Counted from the first letter of the stretch, positions 24,112 to 33,387 are shown. The stretch: DNA of 42,322 nt from Planctomycetota bacterium (GCA_029260755.1 JAJDCQ010000044.1:1-42322); one strand, 5' to 3'. Notes: a model not told the origin generated them from the sequence alone. Numbers and translations are program-made.

Positions 24112-24492
24112 ATGAGAGGCGCCATGATCTTCGCGGCGGCCGGTCTTGTGGCGGTGCTGGCGGTGACGATGCTCACTGCCCAGCAGCCGGCCGAGGCCTG
24201 CACGTCTCACGGTCTGGTCCACGCTGCGACGCTGGATGATCTTTACAAGGACATTCCGGGGCTGAAGTTCCGCTTCGGCCACCACCACTATCGGGTCACG
24301 ACGCCCGGTGGCAAGACCATGACGTTCAACTCGTGGTACCGGTCGGGTCTGAACAGCGTCATCAACATCATCGAGGCCCAGCTCGAGGCGGAGGGTGTCT
24401 TCGGCGAGACCGAAGTGACCACCAACTCCGAGCGCGAAGAGTATGAGCTGAACGAGGAGAGCGAAGAGGTGCCCGTCACCTACTCGAACTAG
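24112..24492 (+). CDS. Small secreted protein, unknown function
   Basis: A 126-residue protein with a clear Sec signal peptide (about 1-29, ending PAEA before Cys30). The mature part is about 97 residues and contains FRFGHHHYRV with three consecutive His, a short hydrophobic helix (LNSVINIIEAQLEAEG), and a strongly acidic C-terminus (REEYELNEESEE). There is one Cys in the mature form. The ribosome binding site is unusually strong, suggesting high expression. Two hairpins follow the gene. I do not recognise a family. The His cluster and acidic tail could bind metal, which is a guess from composition. Confidence 0.8.
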   Translation: MRGAMIFAAAGLVAVLAVTMLTAQQPAEACTSHGLVHAATLDDLYKDIPGLKFRFGHHHYRVTTPGGKTMTFNSWYRSGLNSVINIIEAQLEAEGVFGETEVTTNSEREEYELNEESEEVPVTYSN

Positions 24493-24508
24493 CTACACCA
24501 GTTCGAGT
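24482..24508 (+). terminator. Hairpin overlapping the stop codon
   Basis: ACTCGAACT at 24482-24490 pairs perfectly with AGTTCGAGT at 24500-24508 around a nine-base loop. The left arm contains the last codons of the small secreted protein. Only TCTCC follows, so it is not a classical intrinsic terminator. Confidence 0.5.
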
Positions 24509-24529
24509 TCTCCAAGTTCCGATGAACGC

Positions 24530-24573
24530 GTCGGGGCGATCGATCGAGCAACCGCTCGGCCGGCCGCCCCGAC
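24530..24573 (+). terminator. Second hairpin downstream of small secreted protein
   Basis: GTCGGGGCG at 24530-24538 pairs with CGCCCCGAC at 24565-24573. The loop contains a further CGAGC/GCTCG stem. With the preceding hairpin it makes a double structure in the 256-base gap before the next gene. The rest of that gap holds no gene I can support; a run of seven A at 24728-24734 lies close to the next start. Confidence 0.5.
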
Positions 24574-24748
24574 TGCTCATTGGAGAGGACCGCTCGGACG
24601 GATCGTTGGCCGGTGTGGTCTTTGGGAGACACTCCCGCTAACGCCGAGATGGGCGCTTCCGCTCACCCCTTGTGGCCACCCCCGATCGACCGACCCCTTG
24701 CGGTAAAGCCCTCGGCCGATGAGACATAAAAAAACTTCGAGGACAGAC

Positions 24749-26290
24749 ATGCGACCCGAGAAGCCCCGAGGCGTCTCCTGGCGTCTCGCCACCATCGTCG
24801 CGCTCGGCGCGTCGTTGATCGTCAGCGCGGGCCTTCCCGGCGGCCAGGCGACCGCCGACGGGCCGCCGTCGCCGGCGACCGGCGACGCGGAGGAGGCCTG
24901 GATCGGCTGCTCCTACCGGCCGCTGAAGGTCGAGGAGCGTCGCCGGCTCGAACGACGGGGCGCCTGGGTCATCGCGACCGTGCCCGGCTCCCCGGCTCGC
25001 GAGGCCGGGTTGCTCCCCGGCGACGTCATCGTCGGAGTCGGCGCGGCGCAGATCGTGTCGGCGAAGGGGCTCTTCGAGGCATTCAGCGGCCTCGCGGTCG
25101 GGCAGGAGACGAAGGTCGAGGTGCTCCGCGCGGGCGAGGAGGAGCCCGTCGGCCTCGTCCTCGTGCCCTCGCCGAAGGACCCGGCCAAGATCGCCCGGGC
25201 GGTCCTCCGCGGCGCGGTCGACTTCCTCGTCGCCCGTCAGCTCGAGGACGGCTCCTGGGCGGACCCCGAGCGGCTCGTGGAGACGCCGAGCGTTCCCGTC
25301 GCGGCGCTCGCCCTCCGATGCCTCGTCGAGACGCCCGAGGCGATCCGCGGCGAGGAGAAGGTGAAGGCATCGATCGAGGGGGCGATCGGCTTCCTCCGAG
25401 GTCGAACCGACGCGAACGGCCGGGTGCTCGAGCCAGACCGGGCGAGCGCCTACAAGAACTACGCGACGCCGCTCACCCTGGCCGCCCTCACCGCCCTCGA
25501 CCGCGAGGAGGATGCGGCGTGGCGGGCGAAGATGCACGAGCACCTGATCGGCTGCCAGATCGACGAGAAGGAGGGGTTCACCACCCTCGACTGGCAATAC
25601 GGGGCGTGGAACTACTACGAGATCGACCGGCGCGGCCACGTCCGGGCCGACATGAGCGTGCTCGCCCACGTCGTCGACGGCCTCGCCCGGGCCGGGGTGA
25701 AGAAGGACTCGAGGACCTTCAAGAAGGCGCGGATCTTCGCGTTCGCGTGCCAGAGCGTCCGGGAGGACGTCGCCGAGGAGACGGCGAAGGCGCTCGACGG
25801 AGGGTTCGCGTTCAGCCCGCGCGAGAGCAAGGTCGGCATGGTGCCGCTGACCAACGACGACGTGATCTACCCGTCGTACGGGAGCGCGACCGCCGACGGG
25901 CTCCGCACGATCCTCAACCTCGGGGTCCCGCGGGACCACCCGAGGGTGAAGGCGGCGGCCGACTGGCTCCGGGGCAACCTCGTCTTCGACCGCAACCCCG
26001 GCTTCCCCGAGGACTCCCCGATCCCCTACGCCCAGGCGATCCGCTTCTACTGGTGGCACGGCCTCGCCCGCGCCCTCGACCAGCTCGACGAGCACCCGCT
26101 CCAGACGGCCGACGGTCCGCGCGACTGGGTGGTCGAGCTCGTCGACGCCCTGGCCCGCGAGCAGCGCCCCGACGGCTCGTTCGAGAACACCGAGCCGACG
26201 ATGGGCGAGGACGACCCGGTCCTGGCGACCGCGTTCGCGACAATGGCCGCCGAGATCTGCCTCCGCCGCCTGGAGGCGAAGAGCGACTGA
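24749..26290 (+). CDS. Exported PDZ protein with prenyltransferase-fold repeats
   Basis: A protein of 513 residues. A signal peptide (about 8-38) is followed by a PDZ-like domain (about 51-140) with the usual EAGLLPGDVIVGV turn. The rest is an alpha/alpha barrel of the terpenoid-cyclase/prenyltransferase fold, with QW-type motifs QLEDGSW (164-170) and EQRPDGSF near 475. The DCTAE/DXDD acidic motifs of true squalene-hopene cyclases are not seen, so it is probably a non-enzymatic or protein-binding relative; such proteins are common in planctomycetes. ATG 24749 has GAGGA seven bases upstream and opens directly into the signal peptide. An ATG ten codons earlier is less well placed. Function is unknown. 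Confidence 0.82.
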   Translation: MRPEKPRGVSWRLATIVALGASLIVSAGLPGGQATADGPPSPATGDAEEAWIGCSYRPLKVEERRRLERRGAWVIATVPGSPAREAGLLPGDVIVGVGAAQIVSAKGLFEAFSGLAVGQETKVEVLRAGEEEPVGLVLVPSPKDPAKIARAVLRGAVDFLVARQLEDGSWADPERLVETPSVPVAALALRCLVETPEAIRGEEKVKASIEGAIGFLRGRTDANGRVLEPDRASAYKNYATPLTLAALTALDREEDAAWRAKMHEHLIGCQIDEKEGFTTLDWQYGAWNYYEIDRRGHVRADMSVLAHVVDGLARAGVKKDSRTFKKARIFAFACQSVREDVAEETAKALDGGFAFSPRESKVGMVPLTNDDVIYPSYGSATADGLRTILNLGVPRDHPRVKAAADWLRGNLVFDRNPGFPEDSPIPYAQAIRFYWWHGLARALDQLDEHPLQTADGPRDWVVELVDALAREQRPDGSFENTEPTMGEDDPVLATAFATMAAEICLRRLEAKSD

Positions 26291-26330
26291 CTGAGCTCGC
26301 GAGAGCGACGGATTCGCTGCTGTGATTCCA

Positions 26331-26424
26331 GGGGTCAGGTCCAGGAATCACACCAAAGGGGCCAGGTCACACCAGAAGGGCGAGCTGCGACAGATTCGCT
26401 CGTGTGATTCCTGGACCTGACCCC
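26331..26424. repeat. Inverted repeat D with GGGGTCAG end
   Basis: A perfect 22-bp inverted repeat: 26331-26352 against 26403-26424, with a 50-base spacer. The outer end reads GGGGTCAGG. Around it are direct repeats: GACCCCTCGATTCA at 26419-26432 and 26434-26447, and two similar GATTCGCT...TGTGATTCC blocks starting at 26311 and 26393. It lies between two convergent genes. The GGGGTCAG end recurs in the element at 33537. Such structures recall REP or IS200-type hairpin ends, but no transposase gene is near. Confidence 0.8.
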
Positions 26425-26496
26425 TCGATTCATGACCCCTCGATTCACACCAGGCGGGTGCGCCCGATGGCCGGATCCGTTGCGGGGTGCGAGGGC

Positions 26497-27408
26497 CTAG
26501 GAGCCGGTTCCGCCTACCCGGAACTCGCGGATCAGGCTGGCGCTGCCGAGCCGTCCGCGGAGCCGGACCTCGATCTGGATCCCGCGCGGGTAGAGGGTCG
26601 TCTCGAAGTTGACGCCGACCGTCGGGGGCGGCGTCTCCGAGAGGAAGACCTCGTTGGCCGTCGTGCGGGAGACCGAGTAGGGCCCGGCGGCGAAACCCGG
26701 CGGGAGCGGGTTGGGGGGCACGAGGGTGACGCGGTCGCCCGGGGCGAGGAGGGCGAGGCGCGCCTGCTCGCTCACCGAGACGAGGGTGCTTTTGCCGTTC
26801 TGGAGTCGGATCTCGCCGTCGGCGCCGCTGACCACGAACGCGGTTCCGTCGTCGGTCGCGCCGTTCTGGACGTCGGGGTCGACGAAGTCCTGCCCGCCGC
26901 GCGGGAGGATCCGGATGGCGAACGACTCGAGGAAGTCGACGAGCACCTCCTCGGTCGCCGGCGTGGCGGGGTCGATCGTGAACGTCCCGCCCGCCGGAAC
27001 GAGCGCCTCGACGCGCCGGAAGAGCCGCGGCGGGTTGCTCAGGGTCGGGGGGTCGCCCGAGCCGAGGACGTAGCGGATCCGCGCGGGCCGCAGCTCCCCG
27101 TTGACGCGCGTCTCGGAGACGAACTCGAGGAGGTCGGCGCGGATCGTCGTCGCCTGGTCGAGGCGCTGGGCGCGGAACCGCAGCCCGACGATCGTCGTCG
27201 GGAGGACCCGGCGCAGATCCTCCTCCATGTCGTCGAACGCGCCCTGGACCGCCCTGGCGCCCTCGACGCGCGCTTCGGTCAGGTTCTGGACCGCGCGCGT
27301 CTGCTGGAACGTGAACGCGATCACCCCGATGAGGATGCTCGCGAGGGCCATCGCGACGAGAAGCTCGATCAGCGTGAAGCCCGAGCTTCGGTGGTTCTTG
27401 GCGCTCAT
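26497..27408 (-). CDS. GspJ-like / type IV pilin-like pseudopilin
   Basis: A 303-residue protein with a class III signal, SSGFTLIELLVAMALASILIGVIAF. Cleavage would fall between G and F, with Glu at +5. The long N-terminal helix is followed by a GspJ-type body (LTEARVEGARAVQGAFDDMEEDLRRV, LLEFVSETRV, and IQIEVRLRGRLG near the end). GspJ is a minor pseudopilin that forms the tip complex with GspI and GspK. Typical GspJ is about 200 residues, so this one is long, with extra sequence at about 160-260. AGGAG lies eight bases before ATG 27408. It converges with the PDZ gene, and the GspK-like protein at 18977 is a plausible partner. Confidence 0.87.
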   Translation of the reverse strand: MSAKNHRSSGFTLIELLVAMALASILIGVIAFTFQQTRAVQNLTEARVEGARAVQGAFDDMEEDLRRVLPTTIVGLRFRAQRLDQATTIRADLLEFVSETRVNGELRPARIRYVLGSGDPPTLSNPPRLFRRVEALVPAGGTFTIDPATPATEEVLVDFLESFAIRILPRGGQDFVDPDVQNGATDDGTAFVVSGADGEIRLQNGKSTLVSVSEQARLALLAPGDRVTLVPPNPLPPGFAAGPYSVSRTTANEVFLSETPPPTVGVNFETTLYPRGIQIEVRLRGRLGSASLIREFRVGGTGS

Positions 27409-27467
27409 TGCGCTGCTCCTGAGGTGTTGGCATCATCAGCGTAGCAGCCGCTGGAAACCGCCGCCAC

Positions 27468-29360
27468 ATGGGCTCCGAGACCGAACGGCCGTCCGAGGTC
27501 GAACCGACGCCGGATGACGCACCGCCCGGATCGGTCGAGGGTTCGCCGCCAGCCGCCGCGTCCGAGCCCGCGTCGGAGGCTGCCTCCGGGCCCGCACCGG
27601 CGTCGGCCCCGGAGTCCCCGGGCGACGAGCCGGACCCGCCGGCCGCCCCGGCGCCCTCGAAACCCGAGCCGGCCCGCTGGAAGAAGCTCCTGAGCGGTCT
27701 GCTCGTCGCCGGCGGGATCCTGCTCTTCCTCGAGGCCGGACTCCGCGCGGCCGGCTTCGGCGGCGCCGACACCTTCTATCGACCCGAGGTCGCCTTCGGC
27801 GAGCCCGCCCTCGCCACCAACCCGGCGGCGAGCTTCCGACTCTTCCCGACCGACCGCGTCTCCGGCCAGCGAATCGAGACTCCGCAGCTCGGTTTCGCCC
27901 GCTTCCCGGCCGAGCGCGGCGCGCGATTCCGCGTCTTCGTCCTCGGCGCCTCGAGCGTTCAGGGCTTCCCCGAGCCGCCCTGCTTCGCGATCCCGGCCTC
28001 GCTCCGCGCCTGGCTCGAGCGGGCGGCGCCGGACCGGACGGTCGAGGTCGAGGTGGTGAACGCCGGCGTCGTCGCGACGACCTCGTTCGCCGTCCTCGAG
28101 ATCGCCGAGGAGATTGTCGAGTACTCGCCCGACGTGATCGTCGTCTACTCGGGTCACAACGAGCTCCACGGCGTCTGGGGGGCGGCGAGCGCGCTCCAGG
28201 TCGGCGGCGGCTCCCGGGCGCTGACGCGCGCCGCCGCCAGCTTTCGCCGCCTCCGCACCGCGCGCCTGATCCGGCGGCTCGTCCGCGGCGGCGGCTCCGC
28301 CTCCGCGGACGCGGAGCCCTCCGGCGAGCTGATCGAGCTCATCGCCGGCGGCGCGCGCGTCCGCCCCGACGGGCCCGAGCACGCCCTGGCCGAGGCCAAC
28401 CTGGCCGCGAACCTGGCCGACCTCGTCGCGCTCGCCCGGGCGGCGGACGTCGGATGCGTCCTCGCCACGCCGGCCTCGAACCTCCACGGGCTCTCCCCCC
28501 TCGCGACCGGCGACGCCGACGCCGACTTCGCGCGCGGACGCGACCTCGCCGCGGCGGGCGATCTCCCCGCGGCGCGGGTCGCCCTTCGCGCGGCTCGTGA
28601 TCGCGATCCGCTCCACTTCCGGGCGTGCGACGTCCTCTGCGACGTCGTCCGCTCGGCCGCGCGCGACGGCTCGGAGGTGGGCGGCGACGTCGCCCTCGCC
28701 GACGTCGAGCGCCGCCTCGACGAGGCGGACGCGGCCGGGGTGGCCGGCGACGACCTGTTCGGCGAGCACGTCCACCCGACGCCGAAGGGCGTCGTCGAGA
28801 TCGGCCGGCTCCTCGCCGACGCCGTCCTGCAGACGCGCGCGGCGGCGAGGCTCGGCGCCTCCCGGCCGCTCCCGGGCCCCGGCGAGGTGACGCCCGCCGA
28901 GCTCCTCGGCTACGGCCCGCTCGACGAGCTTCGTACGGCGGCGATCCTGCGAACCTTCTACGACCAGAGCCCGTTCCTCGCCGGGCAGCACGACCGCGAG
29001 GCCGAGGTCGAGCGTCGCGACCGGCGCATGCTCGCGATCGTGCGCGGGCTCGCCGCCGACGAGCGCGTCCTCGGGGAGCGCCTCCTCGCCGGCGAGCTCC
29101 GTCGCGGGGGGCTTCAGCTCGAGATCGGGCGGCTGCTCGAAGCGCGGGGCAGCTTCGAGGCGGCGGCCGCCGCCTACGCCCGCGAGCTCGAGAGCTTCCC
29201 CTACGACCGGACGGCCCTGCTCGGACGCGGCCGCGTCCTCGCGCGGGTTCCGGGGCGTGAGCCCGAGGCGCGGACGATGGTCGAGCGCGCGCTCCGTCTC
29301 GCCCCCGACGACCCCGAGGCGCAGGGGCTCTTCCGCCAGCTCGCCGCCGACGGACGCTGA
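27468..29360 (+). CDS. Membrane-anchored SGNH-hydrolase-like protein with C-terminal TPR-like region
   Basis: A protein of 630 residues. Residues 1-70 are Pro/Ala/Glu/Ser-rich. One transmembrane helix (about 73-92) follows, so the rest probably faces the periplasm. The SGNH fold shows the nucleophile block VLGASSVQG with S162, VNAGVVATTSF (block II), YSGHNELHG with N231 (block III), and DLFGEHVHPTPKG near 427-438 with the Asp-His pair. The insertion at about 270-400 includes helical repeats. The C-terminus (about 540-625) reads as TPR-like helices (GSFEAAAAAYARELESFPYD, APDDPEAQGLF). Family members act on acyl or acetyl esters, often of glycans. The substrate is unknown. Divergent from the GspJ-like gene. 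Confidence 0.85.
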   Translation: MGSETERPSEVEPTPDDAPPGSVEGSPPAAASEPASEAASGPAPASAPESPGDEPDPPAAPAPSKPEPARWKKLLSGLLVAGGILLFLEAGLRAAGFGGADTFYRPEVAFGEPALATNPAASFRLFPTDRVSGQRIETPQLGFARFPAERGARFRVFVLGASSVQGFPEPPCFAIPASLRAWLERAAPDRTVEVEVVNAGVVATTSFAVLEIAEEIVEYSPDVIVVYSGHNELHGVWGAASALQVGGGSRALTRAAASFRRLRTARLIRRLVRGGGSASADAEPSGELIELIAGGARVRPDGPEHALAEANLAANLADLVALARAADVGCVLATPASNLHGLSPLATGDADADFARGRDLAAAGDLPAARVALRAARDRDPLHFRACDVLCDVVRSAARDGSEVGGDVALADVERRLDEADAAGVAGDDLFGEHVHPTPKGVVEIGRLLADAVLQTRAAARLGASRPLPGPGEVTPAELLGYGPLDELRTAAILRTFYDQSPFLAGQHDREAEVERRDRRMLAIVRGLAADERVLGERLLAGELRRGGLQLEIGRLLEARGSFEAAAAAYARELESFPYDRTALLGRGRVLARVPGREPEARTMVERALRLAPDDPEAQGLFRQLAADGR

Positions 29361-29445
29361 CCCACGGGCGATTGACACCCTCGGCGAGCGCCGCCAGCAT
29401 CGAGGTGCTCACGGCCCCCCCATCGATCGCCCGGAGACCCTCCGG

Positions 29446-32400
29446 ATGTCGTCGGACGGACAGCGACCCGAGGCCGCGCCCGACCGAGCGTCGGGCGCGC
29501 CCGAGCCGGACGGCCTCGCCTTGCCCGAGGACGCCCTCTCCGTGCCCGATGCGCCCTCCGTCCCGGGGGAGCCCGGCGCCGACCCCGCGCCGCTTCCCGG
29601 CGCTGAGCTCGACCTCCCCGGCGACGCCTTCGATCTCACGGGCGACGCCCTCGACCTCCCGGGCGATCCCCTCGGCCTTCCGGGCGACGCGGAGTCGCTC
29701 TCCGCCGGGCTGCCGCCGCCGCCCGGGGAGGCGCCCGCGCCTCCCTCCGGCCCGCCGCCCGCGGCTCCTTCGCCGCCTCCGTCGCCGGAGCCGAGCGAGC
29801 CGAAGGCCGCGGGGCCCGGCGAGCCCGCGGCGCCGGTGGCGATGCGGCCGCCGTCGGGAGCCTTCGTCGCACCGAAGGACGCGCCCGCGGACGTCGACGC
29901 GGACGCGCAAAAGAGCCTGTTCGAGTCGCTCGAGGCCGAGGTCGCGGCCGCATCGGCCGACCCTCGCATGCGCTTCGGGCGCTACATCCTGCTCGAGGAG
30001 CTCGGCCGGAGCGGTCGGGGGCGGATCGTCCGGGCGTGGGATCCGACCGAGGAGAGCGAGGTCGCCGTCAAGCTGATCGACGTCGCCCGCTACGCGACCT
30101 CGAGCGCGCTCGAGCGGTTCTTCGACGACGTCTCCGCGGCGATGCTCGTGCGCGGGACGGGCATCGCGGCCGTCCTCGATGTCGGCGACGTCGAGGGGAA
30201 GCCCTACATCGTGCGCAACCTCGTCGCGGTCGAGCCGCTCCGGGAGCGCCTCGACCGGGGGATCACGCCGCGCGACGCCGCCGGCCTGATTCGCTGGGCG
30301 GCCACCGTCGTCGACCGGGCGCACGAGAAGGACGTGTTCCACGGCGGGATCCGCCCAGAGAACATCTTCGTCGATCGGGCGGGTCGGACGACGATCACCG
30401 ACTTCGCCCTCGTGAGCGTCCTCGCCGATGACCCCGAGGTCGGCCGGCGGACCGAGCCGATCGTCGCGCCGTGCTATCTGGCGCCCGAGCAGGTGGACGG
30501 CACCGCGACGGTCGACGCGCGGACCGACGTGTTCGCCCTCGCCGCCGTCCTCTACGAGATGGCGAGCGGACGCCCGCCGTTCATGGTCGACGGGGTGGCG
30601 AGCGCCAAGGCGATCAGCGAGCTCGTGGGGACGCTCCCGCCGGCGCCCTCGACGATCAACCCCGAGCTCCCCCCGACCCTCGACCGACTGGTGCTGCGAT
30701 GCCTCGCGCCCGATCCGGCCGAGCGGCCGGCGTCGATGACCGAGCTCTCCGAGGCGATCGCCGAGCAGCTCCGCGACGGGCCGCTCGGCCCGCAGTCGTC
30801 GGCGAGGATCCGGATCCCCGAGATCTCCTCGTCGGGCCGCATCCGGGTGCCCGGCACCTCATCGGCGCGGATCCAGGCGTTGAGCGCGTCGGGAAAGCTC
30901 CGCCGTCCCGGGTCCGAGTCGGGGAAGGTCGACAAGCCCTCCCCGTCGACCTCGTCGGGGAAGATCGCCCGGGCGGCCGCGCCCGAGGGAACGTCGACGG
31001 CGGCCTCGGCGGCGCTCTCCCCCGAGACCGTCGCCGCGGTCGCCGCCGTCGCGGCGGCGACGCCCGCGAGCAAGCCGGCGGCGCCGCCGCACGCCTTCTC
31101 CAAGTCGGGCGTGACGCCGACCTCGGAGGCGCCCGAGGGTGCCCGGCGCCGTCGTTCGATCGCGCTCGTCGTCTTCCTCGTCGCCGTGGTCGGGGTGGCA
31201 GGCTGGAAGGTCGGTCCGGCCCTGCTCACGCCGGCGCCCGATCCGCTCGTGGTGCGCGTGACGGCGCCCGCCGACGGGGTCGTCACCCGCGGCCCCGTCG
31301 TCGTCGAGGGCTCGATCGAGAGCGGGCTGCTCGCCGCGATCACCGTCGGCCCGAAGCGCTATCCCGTGCCGCCGGGCGAGCGGTTCCGGGTCGGGCCGGT
31401 CGACCTCCCCGAGGGGAGCCACGTCATCGGCGCCGTCGCCGCCGAGGAGGGCGTCGTCGGCGCGTCGCTCCTCGGCACGATCCACATCGACCGGACGCCG
31501 CCCGAGCTGACCGTGCGCGCGCCGGAGGACGGCGACGTCGGCGGCGCGGCGACCATCGAGGTGTCGGTCGACGCGGTCGACGAGCATCTCGAGGCGGTGC
31601 GCGTGGGCGAGACCTTGCTCCCGCCGGGCGCCGAGGGCGGCTTCATCGGTCCGGTCGCGCTGCCGGACCGGTCCGGCCCGTGGAAGCTCGAGGTGGTCGC
31701 CCGCGATCAGGCCGGGAACGAGACGAACGCGACGATCGTCGGCACCCTCGACCTCGAGCCGCCGCGGCTCGAGCTTCGCGCAGGAGAGGTGATCGCGAGC
31801 TCGCCGACCGTCCCGGTGCACGGTCGCCTCCAGGACGAGCACCCCGGCTCGGTCCGGGTCGACGGGGAGTCGGTCACCCTGCTCGACGACGGCTCGTTCG
31901 TCGCGACCGTCACGATGCCCGAGGTGGATGGCGGCGCGCGCTCCGCGCGTTTCGAGGGCGAGGATCGGACCGGTCGCGCGGCCGAGCCGGTCTCGCTACG
32001 GCTCGTGCGGGACACCGCGGCGCCGAAGCTCGAGATCGCCGCGCCGCAGGACGGGATCCTCACCCGGGTGCGCGACGTGATCGTGCAGGGCACGGTCACG
32101 GACGCGCATCGCATCGAGACGGTCGGGGTCGGCGAGAACGAGACGACCGTCGGCGAGGACGGCGCGTTCCGGGTCGTGGTCACCCTCGAGGAGGGGGAGA
32201 ACGCGATCGAGGTCGTCGCCGTCGACGTCGCCGGAAACGCGGCGTCGGCGCGGCGCTCGGTCTTCTGTGACACGGTCTCGCCCTCGATCGAGCTGCTGCC
32301 CGAGCCGCCGCGCGAGATCCAGGGGGGCGAGCGCGACCTCACCGTCGGAGGCCGGCTCGGCGAAGCGGGGTGCGGCCTCACGATCGACGGCATCCCGGTG

Positions 32401-33387
32401 ACCGTCTCCGGGCGCAGCTTCGAGCTGTCGCGCCGGCTCGAGCCGGGCGCGAACGTGATCGAGATCGTCGCGACCGACCCGGCCGGCAACCGCGCGGTCC
32501 GCAAGATCGAGATCGCCTGGATCGCCGCCGCGCCCGATCCGGAGCCGACCGCGGCCGATCTCGAGGCGGCGGCGGAGGCGGCGCGTCGACCGCCGGCCCG
32601 GCTCAACGGGCCCGAGGCCTGGTGGGAGGCGGCCGAGGCGCAGCGGGCCGCCGCGAGCGCGAAGCGTCCCGCATGGTTCGAGAACGAGCTCGGGATGCGC
32701 TTCGTCCTGGTGCCGGCGGGGACGATGCGGATCGAGCCCCAGGGACCCGGCGAGGAGCTGCGCGAGATCGTCGCCCGCGAGGCGTTCTACATCTCGGTGA
32801 CCGAGGTGACGAACGCGCAGATGCGCGCGTTCCAGCTCCGGCACGGCAGCCCCAAGTTCAAGGGCGCCGGCTCGCTCGACGGAGACCTCCAGCCGGCGAT
32901 CACGCCGCGGCCGAGCATCGCGATCGACTTCTGCGCCTGGCTCTCGGAGCGCGACGGGGCCGAGGGGCTCTACCGCCTGCCCGACGAGGACGAGTGGGAG
33001 CTCGCCGCGCGCGGAGGAACGAAGGACCGCTGGTTCTGGGGCGACGACGAGCGGGCCGCCCACCGCTTCGCGAACCTCTACGATCCGCCCGCCAAGACCG
33101 CCCTCGGGTTCGAGCGGCCGACCTTCCCGAACGCCGACGGCGCCATCGGAAGCGCCCCGGTGGCGAGCTACGAGCCCAACCCCTACGGCCTGTTCGACGT
33201 GATCGGCAACGCGGCCGAGTGGTGCGTCGGGCGCGACGGAGCGGGTCACCACCTCCTCCGCGGAGGGTCGTGGCAGTCATCCCCGGCGCAGAGCGACGTC
33301 GGGCTGCGGGTGGACGAGATGCCGGTGTTCTTCCTCGGCTTCCGAGTCGTGGCGCGCGCGGTGCCCGAGGGCGCGAAGACGCCGTAG
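29446..33387 (+). CDS. Pseudokinase / Ig-like repeat / SUMF1-domain giant protein
   Basis: A protein of 1313 residues. Residues 1-150 are Pro/Ala-rich with heptad-like DLPGDAL repeats. A protein-kinase fold follows (about 176-435): GRYILLEELG, K209 in VAVKLID, PCYLAPEQV. The HRD motif is HGG (299-301) with R303 in place of the usual Lys, and DFG is DFA (319-321). It therefore lacks the catalytic Asp and is predicted inactive. A Ser/Pro-rich linker precedes one transmembrane helix (about 569-590). About five Ig-like beta domains (about 598-1025) then lead to a SUMF1/FGE-type C-terminal domain (about 1075-1311, with VPAGTM, EVTNAQM, LPDEDEWELAARGG, LLRGGSW). The FGE catalytic cysteines are absent. 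GGAG precedes ATG 29446 by nine bases. Probably a transmembrane sensor or scaffold. Confidence 0.85.
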   Translation: MSSDGQRPEAAPDRASGAPEPDGLALPEDALSVPDAPSVPGEPGADPAPLPGAELDLPGDAFDLTGDALDLPGDPLGLPGDAESLSAGLPPPPGEAPAPPSGPPPAAPSPPPSPEPSEPKAAGPGEPAAPVAMRPPSGAFVAPKDAPADVDADAQKSLFESLEAEVAAASADPRMRFGRYILLEELGRSGRGRIVRAWDPTEESEVAVKLIDVARYATSSALERFFDDVSAAMLVRGTGIAAVLDVGDVEGKPYIVRNLVAVEPLRERLDRGITPRDAAGLIRWAATVVDRAHEKDVFHGGIRPENIFVDRAGRTTITDFALVSVLADDPEVGRRTEPIVAPCYLAPEQVDGTATVDARTDVFALAAVLYEMASGRPPFMVDGVASAKAISELVGTLPPAPSTINPELPPTLDRLVLRCLAPDPAERPASMTELSEAIAEQLRDGPLGPQSSARIRIPEISSSGRIRVPGTSSARIQALSASGKLRRPGSESGKVDKPSPSTSSGKIARAAAPEGTSTAASAALSPETVAAVAAVAAATPASKPAAPPHAFSKSGVTPTSEAPEGARRRRSIALVVFLVAVVGVAGWKVGPALLTPAPDPLVVRVTAPADGVVTRGPVVVEGSIESGLLAAITVGPKRYPVPPGERFRVGPVDLPEGSHVIGAVAAEEGVVGASLLGTIHIDRTPPELTVRAPEDGDVGGAATIEVSVDAVDEHLEAVRVGETLLPPGAEGGFIGPVALPDRSGPWKLEVVARDQAGNETNATIVGTLDLEPPRLELRAGEVIASSPTVPVHGRLQDEHPGSVRVDGESVTLLDDGSFVATVTMPEVDGGARSARFEGEDRTGRAAEPVSLRLVRDTAAPKLEIAAPQDGILTRVRDVIVQGTVTDAHRIETVGVGENETTVGEDGAFRVVVTLEEGENAIEVVAVDVAGNAASARRSVFCDTVSPSIELLPEPPREIQGGERDLTVGGRLGEAGCGLTIDGIPVTVSGRSFELSRRLEPGANVIEIVATDPAGNRAVRKIEIAWIAAAPDPEPTAADLEAAAEAARRPPARLNGPEAWWEAAEAQRAAASAKRPAWFENELGMRFVLVPAGTMRIEPQGPGEELREIVAREAFYISVTEVTNAQMRAFQLRHGSPKFKGAGSLDGDLQPAITPRPSIAIDFCAWLSERDGAEGLYRLPDEDEWELAARGGTKDRWFWGDDERAAHRFANLYDPPAKTALGFERPTFPNADGAIGSAPVASYEPNPYGLFDVIGNAAEWCVGRDGAGHHLLRGGSWQSSPAQSDVGLRVDEMPVFFLGFRVVARAVPEGAKTP

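Noticed and set aside
24418..24441. TTNSEREE in the small secreted protein, matching TTxxxxEE
   Set aside because: It is a single occurrence, lacks the GEEGR context, and sits in a Sec-exported protein with a generally Glu-rich tail, so chance is the better explanation.
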